A DNA stretch of 64,000 nucleotides from Protopterus annectens. Lineage: Eukaryota > Chordata > Ceratodontiformes > Protopteridae. Below the pieces are notes generated by a model that saw nothing but the letters and a program-made list of their open reading frames with translations, did not search any database and was not told the origin of the DNA. The translations under genes and the position numbers were made by a program. This document shows positions 20,440 to 30,555 of the stretch, piece after piece; the first letter of the stretch is position 1, and each line of letters opens with the position of its first letter. The stretch is taken from assembly GCF_019279795.1 (NCBI RefSeq), contig NC_056739.1, positions 11,655,968 through 11,719,967 of the forward strand. The letters are read 5' to 3'.

Positions 20440-22330
20440 CAGTTGGGCTACATTTCGGGAGCGCTGAAAGGGTCTTTCAGAGAAGGGGTCCCAAATCCCC
20501 TGATTCTGTGGACCATCTCTGCTTCAAGGGCAATGATTATTCCTCCCTCTTCCTCTAGGGGGGCCTATAACTAGTTGGAGCAAATCCTTGAGATTTATGG
20601 AAACACAGCTTCTTGCCTTTCTGGTTCCTAGACAAGGTCCACTGGGTAGGTAGAGAAGCAAATTCCAAAGGCAGCCAATGTCTTGCCATCATGCTCACTA
20701 CTAAACAGCTTCTCTTTCACCTTCAGTGGAAGGAGGTTGGACCCATCAAGAGGCACTGATGAAGAATGTCGTAAAGTGTTCAGCAAGGTTGCAGAGATGC
20801 ACCCAGGCATGCTGGCAAACAGGAATACTGATGCCCACTGCTCTCAATGTGTCTTCTATTAATTCTGAAAGAAGCTGCAGGAACACATTAGAGAGTGAAT
20901 GAAGGGTAGCTGGTTGCATATCCACTCTCTTGTTGGATATCGCAGGTACTAACCCTGACAGGAACTTGCAGGGATCCTTTGTCAAGTCCCTCTGAAAATG
21001 TGTTAAATAAGCCAGGAAGTCCAGTGCCTTTACAGCAAAGGTAGCTGAAGCATATGCCTATTTTCCAACTCTGTCTGTTCCCTAGACTCTCAATTAAGGG
21101 GAAAGACAGTACAGCTCTCCTTTACAAGCTCTTTCTTGGTGGTAGCTGCTACCACCTTGGAATCTACCATGGAGCTCCTGCTCCAGAGAGGCATGTCCTT
21201 AGGAGAGAATAGGATTTTATTGGGTTTATTGGAAATTAGTTCAGTCATGTCCAGTTCCTTCCAAGCCCACCTCATAACCAAATCCAAAAGTTCATCCACG
21301 GGAGGAACCACCAAGGAATTAGACAGGCAAGGTGCAAAATTCTGCAGAAAGACTGATTTCTTCTAGAAGGGTACATCAGTGGACCACCCCCCCCTTCTCT
21401 GTTAGCAATTCTAGTACATCACTAAAGGAGACATCCTCTGTGAAGGGTGTAAGGAAACCTTCCCTTTTATTGAAATCAGTATCCCTGGTGAGTTTCTCCT
21501 GAGAGGAGTCCAAATGCCTCCTTTTGCATGCATGCTTTGGATGTACTTCCCTAGTGAGAGGTTTTGCAAAGACTCCAACATGCATGGGAAGTCCACAATG
21601 TGGACCATCTTGAGGCCTCAAGGAGCTGGTTCTCCTGAAGTAGCAGAAAGGGAAGGTAGAGGATCTGAAGAAGCCAGTCGGCTGATGGATCAGCTTTGGG
21701 TGGGAGTGAGATGCCTGCTCTCTGGACTTAGGGAGGACTCTCTCAAAGGTCAAAGGCAAAACTGGAACCAATGCAGGCAATGTAGGCTCCAATTTATGGA
21801 TGTCTCTGAAGGCGAGGCTAGAGCCGAGCTGTTGAGAGATGAAGTGCCAAGCAGAAGGGCATAATCCATAAATCTTGGGAGTTAATCCACACCCCCTGGT
21901 GTTTGCAATGACCTCTTGGCAACGGAAACTGCAGAGATCCAAGCCAGCTGGTGTTGATCAAGTCAGAGAAATTGTCAGAATCAAAGAGACCTAGTCTTTT
22001 GTAGCCAACACAGCCAACCCTCAGGGCACACTAGGATCCACAATCACTGGATCCAAAGGTCAAATTGTAGAAAGAGTGGCAACCATAGAAGAGGAGGGAA
22101 TGGTTCCTGACCAGTGACAGTGGTCGGTGCAGGCAGGACACCAGCAAGATCTGGGCCTGAAGGAATTTCCTCATCATCCTGTACACATCTACTTTAGACA
22201 GACATCTTTTTGGCTGCACTGACCTAATAGAAGTGGTCTTAGAAGGTGGCCTGGAAATCATTTGAAAAGATCTCTCTTGCAGGAAGAGACCACAGCCCAG
22301 GACTCACCAGTTCTGGGGAGAGCCTGGGTG
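20440..22330 (-). pseudogene. D5 gag relic
   Basis: Blocks in order (right to left): LSKVDVYRMMRKFLQAQI (about 22200-22150), Ser/Pro stretch, KHACKRRHLDSSQEKL with DTDFNKREGFL and EDVSFSDVLELLTEKGG (about 21540-21380), VPPVDELLDLVMRWAWKEL (21250-21310), VVAATTKKELVKES (about 21150), a decayed LQRDL box near 21000, and the HAWVHLCNLAEHF box (about 20800). The zinc-finger N-terminus is missing where D6 begins. Confidence 0.72.
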
Positions 22331-22399
22331 CAGAAAAAGAGGAGGGCAGAAAAACTTATACTAATCAGCTCTGAGGAAGTAGAAGGATCTGAAGACTTC

Positions 22400-24500
22400 T
22401 ACAGCTTTGGTGCCAGACCCAAGGATGAGCCATCAAATGGGACATTTATAAAGGAAGACTTAAAGGGTTCTGCAAAATCACATAAGCACATCCAGGAATG
22501 TCCCTTTAAGGAAATTCCGGAACCCACAGCTCTACTCGCTCCATCGGCTTCATAGGAGGTGTGTCTCATGGCAGCATTGACAGCTGATGTTAAGGTAGCA
22601 AGCTAAGAAGATACTTTATTTGCAACCCCTTCAGCTAAAGAACCTTGTAGGGCATCTCCTAGCTCTTTTAGGAGATTCCTTTGCAGTCTTGTAAAATTGA
22701 GTGAGGTAATTCAGCTATCTAAGAGAAAAGGCCGCTGAAGAAAAATGTGCTTTCCATACCTGTCCATTGTTCCAGATTCCCTATTCGGTGGATAGACAAA
22801 GATGTCTCTGAGAGTTCCTTCTTAGTGGCTGCCACCACAACCATAGCATCTAATAGACTCCCTTGGTTAAAAAGACCTTATCTGAGGGGGATGTAATAAA
22901 TTTGTTTGGCCTCCTAGGAAACAGGTTCCACTGAATCTAGAGACTTCCACGCCTTTTGAGAAACTAGGTCCATAAGTTCACTGAAAGTTGGAGACACCCA
23001 AGAGGTGGAAGGGTGAGATCTGAAGGCTTTCAGGTAAATGGACTCCTCAGCCGAAGGGGTGGTGGACTTACAGTCGCCTCTCCATTTAAGTATTTCCAGA
23101 ATGTCTCCAAAGGAGACATCATTAGAAGATGACTGTGCAGACCCTTCAGCTTTATCGAGGTCCATGTCAGAAGTGATGGACTCCTCTGGGGAGTCTAATT
23201 GCTTCCTCTTGCACAGCCTTTTCTGAGGGACTTCCTCAGAAGGGTACTTTGGGAGGTTTTGGAAGAGTGAATGGTGCTCTGTGGAGCATCCTGAGGCCTA
23301 GGATCTCTGCATCCATGTGGATGCAAGGGTGTAGAGGCAGAAACTGGTGCTTTAGAGGGAGGAATATCTGGAGATGACTGTGGAGCTGTCTGTGGAGACA
23401 GCACCTTCCTCATCACCTCAAAAGCCCCACACCCTTGATCTGAAGAAATGCCTGGATCCAAGAAAACTGAGGGACCCCACTCCAGAACCAAGGATGATGG
23501 ACCCAAGGCTGAGGTAGGAGCTGAACTCAACTTAGCCAAGGCCTGAGAGGCAATGTCAGATCTGGCAACTGTCTGATCCGACTCACCCCACCTGGACCCG
23601 ACTGGAGAGTGTCTGCTCCTAGAGTCCTCCAGCTCCAATGGAGCCGAGGACATCTGGGTTGTGGTCGGATCCAATGAAACTCAGGTAGGTCTTGGATCCA
23701 ATGGTTCCACAAAGCACCAGCTCCAGTTGTGGTCAGATCCAAAGAACCTCAGGTAGGTTTCAGATCTGATGGTTCCTCAAGCACCAGCTCTGGATCTTCT
23801 GACTCTGAAACCAAGGGTTGGATCAGAGGAGGAGATGGAGCAGAAAAGGATGATGTCAAATGATCCAAAGCCCTTGGGGTTGGATCCAACAATAACTTGG
23901 CCAGTGCCAGTGTCTTTAAAAGCCTCTGCACCACTTGATCCACATCATCGTCTGATAGACTCCTAGAAGACTGAGTCAAGGAGGTGTGAGACTTAGACCT
24001 ACGTAAAATTGGAGATCTAAGCGTAGGGAAGACTGGCTACAAGGTATTAGACTGGCTCCATAGCTCAAACTCAATCAGCACTGAGATAGAAGATGTCGGA
24101 GCAGAAGAATCTTTGTCAGATCCAATAAACTTTGGATCCGAGGAGGAAACTTTTTGAATCTTTTTTGAAGGCTCCAATAAAGAGGTTGAGGAAGATCTCT
24201 TCCCAGATTTATCCAATTTGTCAGACTTAGAGGAGGGAGACTTGTCTAATTTGGATGAACCCAGACCTTCTTCCACTGCCTATGAGAAGGGGGGTTTTGA
24301 AATCCCTTTAGTATGGGTTTGTTTTTCCTCTTCAGGAGGGCTCTATGATTAAAAGTGTGACAGAGTATGACTCCTGGAGATGGATGGTCCCAAGGCAATA
24401 AACCACATAGTGTGTATCACTCAGTGGCAGTTTCTTTCCGCATTGCTTGCATTTTTTAAAACCCAGTGGTTTAGTATCTTTACCAGATATTTTGCAAGGA
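22400..24500 (-). pseudogene. D6 gag
   Basis: From the right: GKDTKPLGFKKCKQCGKKL and VVYCLGTIHLQESYSV, a zinc finger with its last Cys residues lost (about 24480-24340). The expected start codon reads ATA instead of ATG near 24492. Then LDKSPSSKSDKLDKSGKRSS (24200-24260), SLSDDDVDQVVQRLLKTLAL (about 23960), Pro/Ser stretch (23195-23740), DLDKAEGSAQSSSNDVSF plus GDILEILKWRGD (about 23160-23070), STSWVSPTFSELMDLV (about 23010) and the C-terminal helical half to 22400. Frameshifted in several places. Confidence 0.75.
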
Positions 24501-24984
24501 AAAATAGAACGGACAGAAACATTTTTTTTGTACTATAATAATAAAGGTAAGCTACACCCTCTAACTTAAATGGATGAAGCTGTACAAAAAAACAGAAAAA
24601 CACAGAAGAGAAAGGGGAAGAGACAAAGCCCTCTAAGTTAAACAGGCTCTGTCAAAAAATAGCAAAAAATAAGAGACAAAAGCCCTATAACTAAAATGGG
24701 CTAAGTTACAGTCTTCTAAGTTAAACGAACTGTAGCAGTAATCTATTAAACAATCTAGTGTACAATAAAGCTGGGAGGGGAAATAACAAGACCAATGAAA
24801 GACGAAGGCCAAGAGCAAGAAATCAACAGAATAGCAACAAGGGATAACTAGTTATACATACAATTTAGCAAAAAGACAAAGAAGTTATTTAAGCTACTAG
24901 GAAAAAATAGCAAATAATAGCAAAATACAGATAATGAGGAAAATATACTTAGCCACAGCTAACAGGCAAACACCCATCTGGTTT
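24500..24984 (-). other. D6 5' leader, no gene
   Basis: About 485 bp of A-rich sequence between the gag start and the right ITR of D6. It contains loose repeats of AGTTAAAC/AAATAGCAAA words. No coding signal. Confidence 0.6.
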
Positions 24985-25142
24985 AGCGGCAAACAAGAAA
25001 ATGGTTCTAGTGCATGGTGGGATAGGTGTTTAGCCACAAGCTAGCAGGAAACCTCAAGCTTGAAAATAAAGGCTGAATCTGATCCGAGGATTGGATCCAA
25101 ACCCAACCTGGTAAGAATGAAGGTGAGATAGGACATCACATC
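24985..25142 (-). repeat. D6 right (5') ITR
   Basis: Box order as in the other copies: GCGGCAAAC, GCATGGTGGGATA, then the GATCCGAGGATTGGATCC inverted motif, AACCCAACC, GAATGAAGGTGAGATAGGA and the end CATCACATC. The last 30 bp resemble the D3 right end (GTAGGCGAGATAGGATCACA). Confidence 0.7.
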
Positions 25143-25845
25143 CCATCTTTTAGGTTCAATGTTACTGTAAAGCCTCCCTGGGAATGTGGGTAATAGACCC
25201 TGAAGGGTCAACATCTTGAATTTTGGAACCTTCACACACACATTTAGGAAGGAAAGCTCTAGAATTGGTCTCCAAGAAGGTTCTTTCTTTGGTACAAGAA
25301 ACATTTTGAAATAGTAGCCTTTGTCCCTTTGATTTAATGGTTCTGGTGCTATGACTCCTAGGATGAGTGCTGAAGAACCTGAGGGGAAAATAATTCTGCT
25401 TGGGTCAGAGAATGGGGAGGTTCTCTCCTGAAAGGAAGTGCTTGTAATCAGTGGCAACTGGGTCCCCTCCTGAATCACTTTTAACACCTATGAGTCTGTC
25501 ACAATCTCTTGCCAAAGGGGAAGGTAAAGAGCCAGTTGTTGGGACAGAGTTTGAGAGATAGGGGTAGAAGTTGAGGGGGTGGGAGAAAGAATGCTGGTAT
25601 AGTCATTCTGAATTTGCTTTTTAGGAAAGGATCCTTGTTACTTATTGTTGCTCTCCTGCCATCTCTTTTTTATTTCCCTGTTTGGTTTGAGAAGGCAGTG
25701 ATTGTTTTGTTTCTTAGATGTGAAAGAGGATCTGGAAGATCTGTAAGGGGGGAGGGGGCTGACAAATCTTAGAAACTCCATGAAGTAACATCCCTCTCTC
25801 TCTTGAAATTGTTTGATGACCTAAGTAACAGATGGACTAAATGAA
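25143..25845 (-). pseudogene. D7: RT fragment of a second DIRS lineage
   Basis: Minus-strand RT start: GYYFKMFLVPKKEPSWRPIL, ELSFLNVCVKVPKFKMLTL (about 25330-25195), preceded by a gag/pol linker (25490-25845) without clear motifs. The pattern VPKK..xWRP.L.LSF.N..VKVPKF differs from the main family (VPKK.GD.RPILD.S.LN) and matches D12 at 53100. Truncated by D6 on the left and by D8 on the right. Confidence 0.7.
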
Positions 25846-26846
25846 AGAAAGTTATGTCTTGCCATAATGTGGCATCTGTGTTGTCCATCTTCATTCCTCC
25901 TCATGATAGGGTCTCCGATCCAATCCTTGGATCTGACTCGGCCACATCTTCCAGACTTGGCTCTGACTATTGAGCTCCTCCCTCTTACCCATAATGCACT
26001 ACACCCACCCAATCACTTCAGATCAAGTTTACTGATCCATCATCCAATCAAGAAATCAGGACAGAAAAGAATAAAAAGCAACTGAGGCTCAGACATGGGA
26101 CCTGGGTGTCCCGAAATCTTCCACAGATCCTCTAGAAGAGAAAGGCAGGGGGGGTGGTTGGGTGGAAAAAGTGAGGAGGAATGGAGATGGACAACACAAA
26201 TGCCAAGTTATGCTAAGACATAAGTTTCTAATCTGATGTTGTCCTCTTCATTTCTCCTCATGATAGGGGCAGAGTCCCCAGCTACATGATGCTTGGGTGG
26301 CCTTTATGGCAGGATGTGCCAGAGAACCATCGAGCCAAAGAAAGCCCTGCTCCTGGACATGATAACCAATTTGTAGTGTGCAACAAAGGTGTGATTGTTT
26401 AACCAGGTGGCTGTTGCACAAATATCATCAATGGGAATTCTGGAAGAGAAGGTAGAAGAAGTAGCCATTGATTTAGTTGAATGCACTCTTGGAGTTCGAG
26501 GCAGTTCCAATCCCCTCTGAGAACAAATGAAAATGGTACAGTCATATGATCCATTTAGCCAAAGTGATTTTAGATACCGCTCAAGCTAGCCTGTTAGTAG
26601 AGAAGCCTATAAACAATTGGTCTGACTTCCTATGGTGTCTTGTTCTCTGCAGGTAAAAATGTAGTTGCCTATGAACATCAGGGAAATTAAGAGTGTACTC
26701 TCCTTTGCTGGCAAAATTTGGAAAGAATACTGGTAACTAAATGGATTGGTTAATATTACTTTCTGTGGCTACTTTAATCATAAAAGAGGGCTTGGTATGT
26801 AGGGAAACCCTGTGAAAAATTATGCATGGAGGCTTGGAAGATAATG
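25846..26846 (-). mobile_element. D8, 3' part: left ITR, ICR and YR C-terminus
   Basis: Left end near 25846 (AGAAAGTTATGTCTTGCC), ITR about 25890-26035 with CCGATCC...TTGGATCTGAC, ICR about 26165-26275 whose first half is complementary to the left end and whose second half (ATCTGATGTTGTCC) represents the lost right end. YR C-terminus from about 26300: HSTKSMATSS (HxxR with the Arg changed to Lys) and NNHTFVAHYKLVI with the catalytic Tyr. Continues at 34568 after the D9 insertion. Confidence 0.85.
26300..26846 (-). pseudogene. D8 tyrosine recombinase, C-terminal half (interrupted by D9)
   Basis: Reads KPPCIIFHRVSLHTKPSFMI (about 26840-26780), a QRTRHH-type stretch, LAKWI-like block near 26560, then HSTKSMATSSTFSSRIPIDD (26470) and FVAHYKLVIMSRSRAFFGS (about 26370-26320). 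The first catalytic Arg segment lies at about 34580 (SAQRISELQA), so D9 sits between the two catalytic parts. Joining the flanks gives a colinear match to D3 YR with no extra bases apart from a shared TG. Confidence 0.83.
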
Positions 26847-27038
26847 AGAAGTTATGTACTTACCATAACGTTCCATGTTAGTTGTCTTCTTCTCGCCTTC
26901 TTTCTTGCTGGATGGGTTCGGAGCCGAACCTCAGCTCCGACTCGGCCTAATACTAAAGCTCGAGAGCTATTTTTCACTGGCTCGAGGCTATACTATGTTC
27001 CATAATGCTAGGCGTGATATACCCAGATCTTGTTTGAT
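26847..27038 (-). repeat. D9 left (3') terminal arm and ITR
   Basis: The first about 62 bases pair with 27239-27301. The ITR proper (26894-27038) matches 34402-34550 inverted and includes CGGAGCCGAACCTCAGCTCCG next to GATGGGTT. Confidence 0.9.
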
Positions 27039-27238
27039 AGCTAACACTATGGACATACATGTCCCACTACAAGAGAGAATATATTTAACAAATATATCTA
27101 ACCTCCTCTACATATAACCCTTAGAAGGGCTACCAAAGGGGAGCAAGAGATCTAGCTGAGGAGATAACTCTGGTGACAAAAAACACCTCTTGCAAGATAC
27201 TCTAGGTCTTTCCAGGCAAGGGGGATGGAGGTGGGAAC

Positions 27239-27343
27239 GCAAGAAAGAAGGCGAGAAGAAGACAACTAACATGGAACGTTATGGTAAGTACATAACTTCT
27301 CAATGTTAAGTTGCCAATCTCGCCTTCATTCTTGCTGGATGGG
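27239..27343. repeat. D9 internal complementary region (ICR)
   Basis: Left half complementary to the 3' terminus, right half complementary to the 5' terminus, abutting at ...ACTTCTCA|ATGTTAAG. This is the arrangement expected for DIRS circular-junction formation. Followed by GACAGCGTCCCTAGCACC as in D3. Confidence 0.92.
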
Positions 27344-27375
27344 ACAGCGTCCCTAGCACCTTAGTCCCAGGTGGC

Positions 27376-28440
27376 TCAATGGAACAGACTCTTGAGTACA
27401 GTGGAACCAAAATCAGCCCAACTTCTGGAGGCAATGTCCAGTTTGTAATGAGAAATGAAGGTATGAGGGGAGGCCCATGTGGCCGCTGCACAAATAGAAT
27501 CCATAGGTAACCCTGCTTGAAAAGCTACTGAGGAAGCTAATGCTCTAGTTGAATGAGCTCTAGGCTTGGTAGGGAGCTCCTTATGCCTCAATTGATAGAT
27601 TACGTGATAAGAGCGGTCAACCATCTGGACAAGGTTACTTTAGAAACTGGCCGGCCTTGCTTTCCTTCAGCGTAAGACAGGAAGAGCTGTTCTGATTTTC
27701 TCATCTGTTTAGTTCTATCCAGTTAGAAACGTAGTTGATGGTGAACGTCCAAACAATGTAATCTTCTCTCAGCTCTATCAGTATAATTTGGGAAGAAGAC
27801 TGGGAGATCAATGGTCTTATGAAGATTTTTTTCAGAGAGTACAGTAGGTAAAAAGGATGGATTAGTCCTAAGAGACACTCTATCTTTGTGAAAAACAAGA
27901 TAAGGAGGGGCACACAGAGAGTGCATGTAGTTCCGAAACCCTTCTCGCTGAGGTAATGGCTACCAAGAAAAGTGTTTTCCATGAGAGCAGTTTCAACGAG
28001 CAGGAAGCAGCTGGCTCAAAGGGAGGAAGAATTAAAGAAGACAGTACCAAATTTAGATCCCACGGTGGAGGAGGATCTTTAACCGGGGGCCAAAGTAATA
28101 GGGTTCCTTTCAGAAAGGCTTTGCAAAGCTTGTGGGGCATAATACTGACCTCTGACAAGCCAACGTGGAAGTTTGCAATAGCCGCCAACTGGACCCTGAT
28201 AGTGGCTGAGGAAGAGCCCATTTGGAAAAGTTCCGCCAAAAATTCTAGAACTGTTTGGACAGGAGCTGTGAACGGGTCAACTTGATTTTTCCTTGCCCAA
28301 ATAGAGAACTGTTTCCATTTACTAGCATACGTCCTTCTGGTGTTAGACTTGTGAGAGGCAAGGATAATATCACGCACTGACTGAGAAAAAGGGAAGCCTG
28401 GCTAGGGTTGGAAGTGGAGCAACCAAGCTGTGAAGTTGAG
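27376..28440 (-). pseudogene. D9 tyrosine recombinase (two frameshifts)
   Basis: Open pieces 27880-28377, 27723-27926 and 27376-27624 join colinearly with D3 YR. N-terminal HKSNTRRTYASKWKQFSIW (about 28360-28305), VLEFLAELFQMGSSSATIRV, first catalytic Arg in TSARRVSELHALS (about 27950-27915), PPYLVFHKDRVSLRTNPSF, then HSTRALASSVAF (about 27555) and HTFISHYKLDI with the catalytic Tyr (about 27455). Stop at 27376-27378. All catalytic residues are kept, but two small indels break the frame. It is a separate gene from pol: pol MT ends at 28402 with a stop. Confidence 0.87.
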
Positions 28441-30555
28441 AGATGGAAGGGATTGGTGCAGCCCGTCCGATTGATGGCTCAGAAGGTCTGGCACTGGGTC
28501 CAGATGCCAGAGCTGCTCCAGCAGGTGATGTTGCAGGAACGGAAACCAAACTTGTCGGGGCCAGTAAGGGGCAATGAGGATCATCCTGGATCTCAAGGCA
28601 CTTGCTCTCTGGACTGAGTAATTAAAGGAAAAGGGGGAAAAGCATACAGAAGACCCCGGGGCCAATTATGGACTAGAGCGTCTTTGGGAGGGAGACCAGG
28701 AAGAGGAAAAAGGGTGAAGAAGTCCTGACACTTGCTGTTTTGAGGGGTTGCGAAAAGGTCGCAGCAAGGCTGACCCCACCTTCTGAATATTTGTTCCACT
28801 ACTAGCTGGTTGAGAGACCACTCGTAGGGCATGAGAATGGCCCTGCTCAATCTGTCCACTATGACGTTGGACTTCCCGGGAATATGCGTTGCTACCAAAA
28901 ACCGTTGAGAAGAGATCGCCCACTGCCAAAGTCTGAGTGCTTCCCGACATAGCGGGTAGGACTTGGTTCCGCCCTGCTTGTTGATGTACCACACTACAGA
29001 CATATTGTCTGTCTGAATTGCAATCGTCCCGGTGAGTAAAGAGTCCTAAAGGGCCTGCAATGCCAAAAGTACCGCTCTCATTTCCAAGACATTGATGTGC
29101 AGGTGGCACTCGAAGGGTTGCCATGTGCCCTGGACTGTCCTGCCCTGAAAATGCCCCCCACCCTATCAGGGAGGCATCCGTGGTCACGGTGGCAACCGGA
29201 GGGGGGAGAACAATAGGTCTGCCTTGGAGCACCTGAGGCGAGACCATCCACCAAGAGAGGTGTCTCTTGCATGACTGAGTGATGAGAATGTTGTGTGACA
29301 TGGGAAGCTGCTAGAAGGACCATTGGGAAAAAAGCATCCACTGCAGTATCCGCATATGAAAACGAGCTAGGGGGAGTAAGGTGATTGTTGCTGCCATTAG
29401 ACCAAGTGTTTTTAGTATAAATCTGGCTTGGACTCTGTCCTCCTGTAGTAGGATTTGAACATGGCTGCGAATGTTTGAAACTCTTTGTGTAGGTAGTTTT
29501 GCTGACAACTCCACCATGTTTAACACGGCGCCTATGAAGGTAATATGCTGACAAGGTGACAAGGCAGACTTTGCGAAGTTTATAGAGTTGCCTAGCGCTT
29601 TGCACATTTGTACAGCGTAATCCCTGGCTTGAAGTAGTTGGTGCCTGGTGGTGGCAGTAAGGAGCCAGTCGTCTAAATATGGAAACACCTGGAATCCTCA
29701 TCGTCACAGGTGAGCCGCAACTACTGCCACGCATTTGGTAAATACCATGGGGGCTGTGGTGAGGCCAAAGGGCAGGGCTCTGAATTGGTAGTGACTGGCT
29801 CCCAGCCGGAAGTGGAGAAACCTTCTGGAGCGCCTGTTCATTTTGATATGGTAGTACGCATCCTGAAGATCTATAGAGCACATCCAATTGTCCTGACCCA
29901 GAAAGGGTAGAATGGACTGTAGCGTGACCATCCGGAATTTCGATTTTTGAACAGACTTGTTCAGCCTGCTGATATCTAAAATGGGTCTCCTGTCCCCTGC
30001 CTTTTTTGGTACCAAAAAGAATTTGGACTAGATTCCGGATCCTTGTTGGTCTGCTGGGACTGGCTGGATGGCTCTTTTTGATAGCAGCTTTGAAATTTCT
30101 GATGCTGCTTGATCTCTCAGACCGGGTGAAACATCTGGAAGAGGCCATTTTGGTTGTTGTGGGGTGTGGATGAAGGGGATTCTGTAACCCACGGATATGA
30201 TCGAACGTACCCATTTGTCTTGCGTGAGGGAATGCCAGGCTTCTGGGTACAGTGAAAGTCTTCCCCCGACTGCCTCCGAAGGTGGACAATCGGGCAGCTC
30301 CTCAGGGGTGCTGGAAGGGTTTGTCAGAGAAAGATTCTCTGCTACCCTGATTTTGCGGACCCCCCCTGCCCCTAGGGCGGCGTCTGTTATTGTTCCCTCT
30401 TCTGCTTCTGGAGGGAAGCTCACCACGTGTGTCAGGAAGTACTCCCTGGGGTTTGCGGAACCACATCTTTCCGCCCTTTTGACCTTTAGGGTACGGTCTA
30501 GAAGGGGTGGAAAAACGGACTCCGACGGCAGAGAGAGTCTTGCCTTCCTGCTCAC
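28402..30555 (-). pseudogene. D9 pol: RT, RNase H and Dam-like methyltransferase
   Basis: One frame can be followed from 30555 to about 29311. It overlaps the gag 3' end by about 250 bp. RT: AWHSLTQDKWVRSIISVGY, a TAG at 30028-30030 where sisters have Tyr, FLVPKKAGDRRPILDISRL, MVTLQSILPFLGQDNWMCS, LPFGLTTAPMVFTK, two in-frame TGA near 29704 (CGA codons in sisters), catalytic FPYLDDWLLT (about 29680), FIGAVLNMVEL. RNase H: TVTTDASLIGWG (about 29180, another frame), MSVVWYINKQGGTK (29003). MT: CDLFATPQNSKCQDFF, YAFPPFPLI, then ILIAPYWPRQVWFPFL (about 28590) in a shifted frame. Confidence 0.88.

Larger units (their letters stand above)
17301..22400 (-). mobile_element. D5: decayed DIRS copy, YR to gag, both ends lost
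   Basis: Minus-strand element with an ICR-like junction at about 17445-17520 (GGTAAGTAAATAACTTT then ATCTGATGCTGTCTC, then GATGGGAC), YR (about 17545-18600), MT (about 18560-18960), RNase H (about 18960-19330), RT (about 19560-20215) and gag (about 20440-22330). No left or right ITR is recognisable. Numerous stops and frameshifts. It belongs to the older, GGATCTGA-type group. Confidence 0.78.
22400..25142 (-). mobile_element. D6: DIRS 5' half (gag plus 5' ITR)
   Basis: Minus-strand gag (about 22400-24500), leader (24500-24980) and right ITR (about 24985-25142, ending GGACATCACATC). It abuts D5 gag at the left and interrupts the D7 RT at the right. Like D4 it lacks pol and YR here. The ITR carries TCTGATCCGAGGATTGGATC, a partly CpG-decayed inverted motif. 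Confidence 0.75.
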
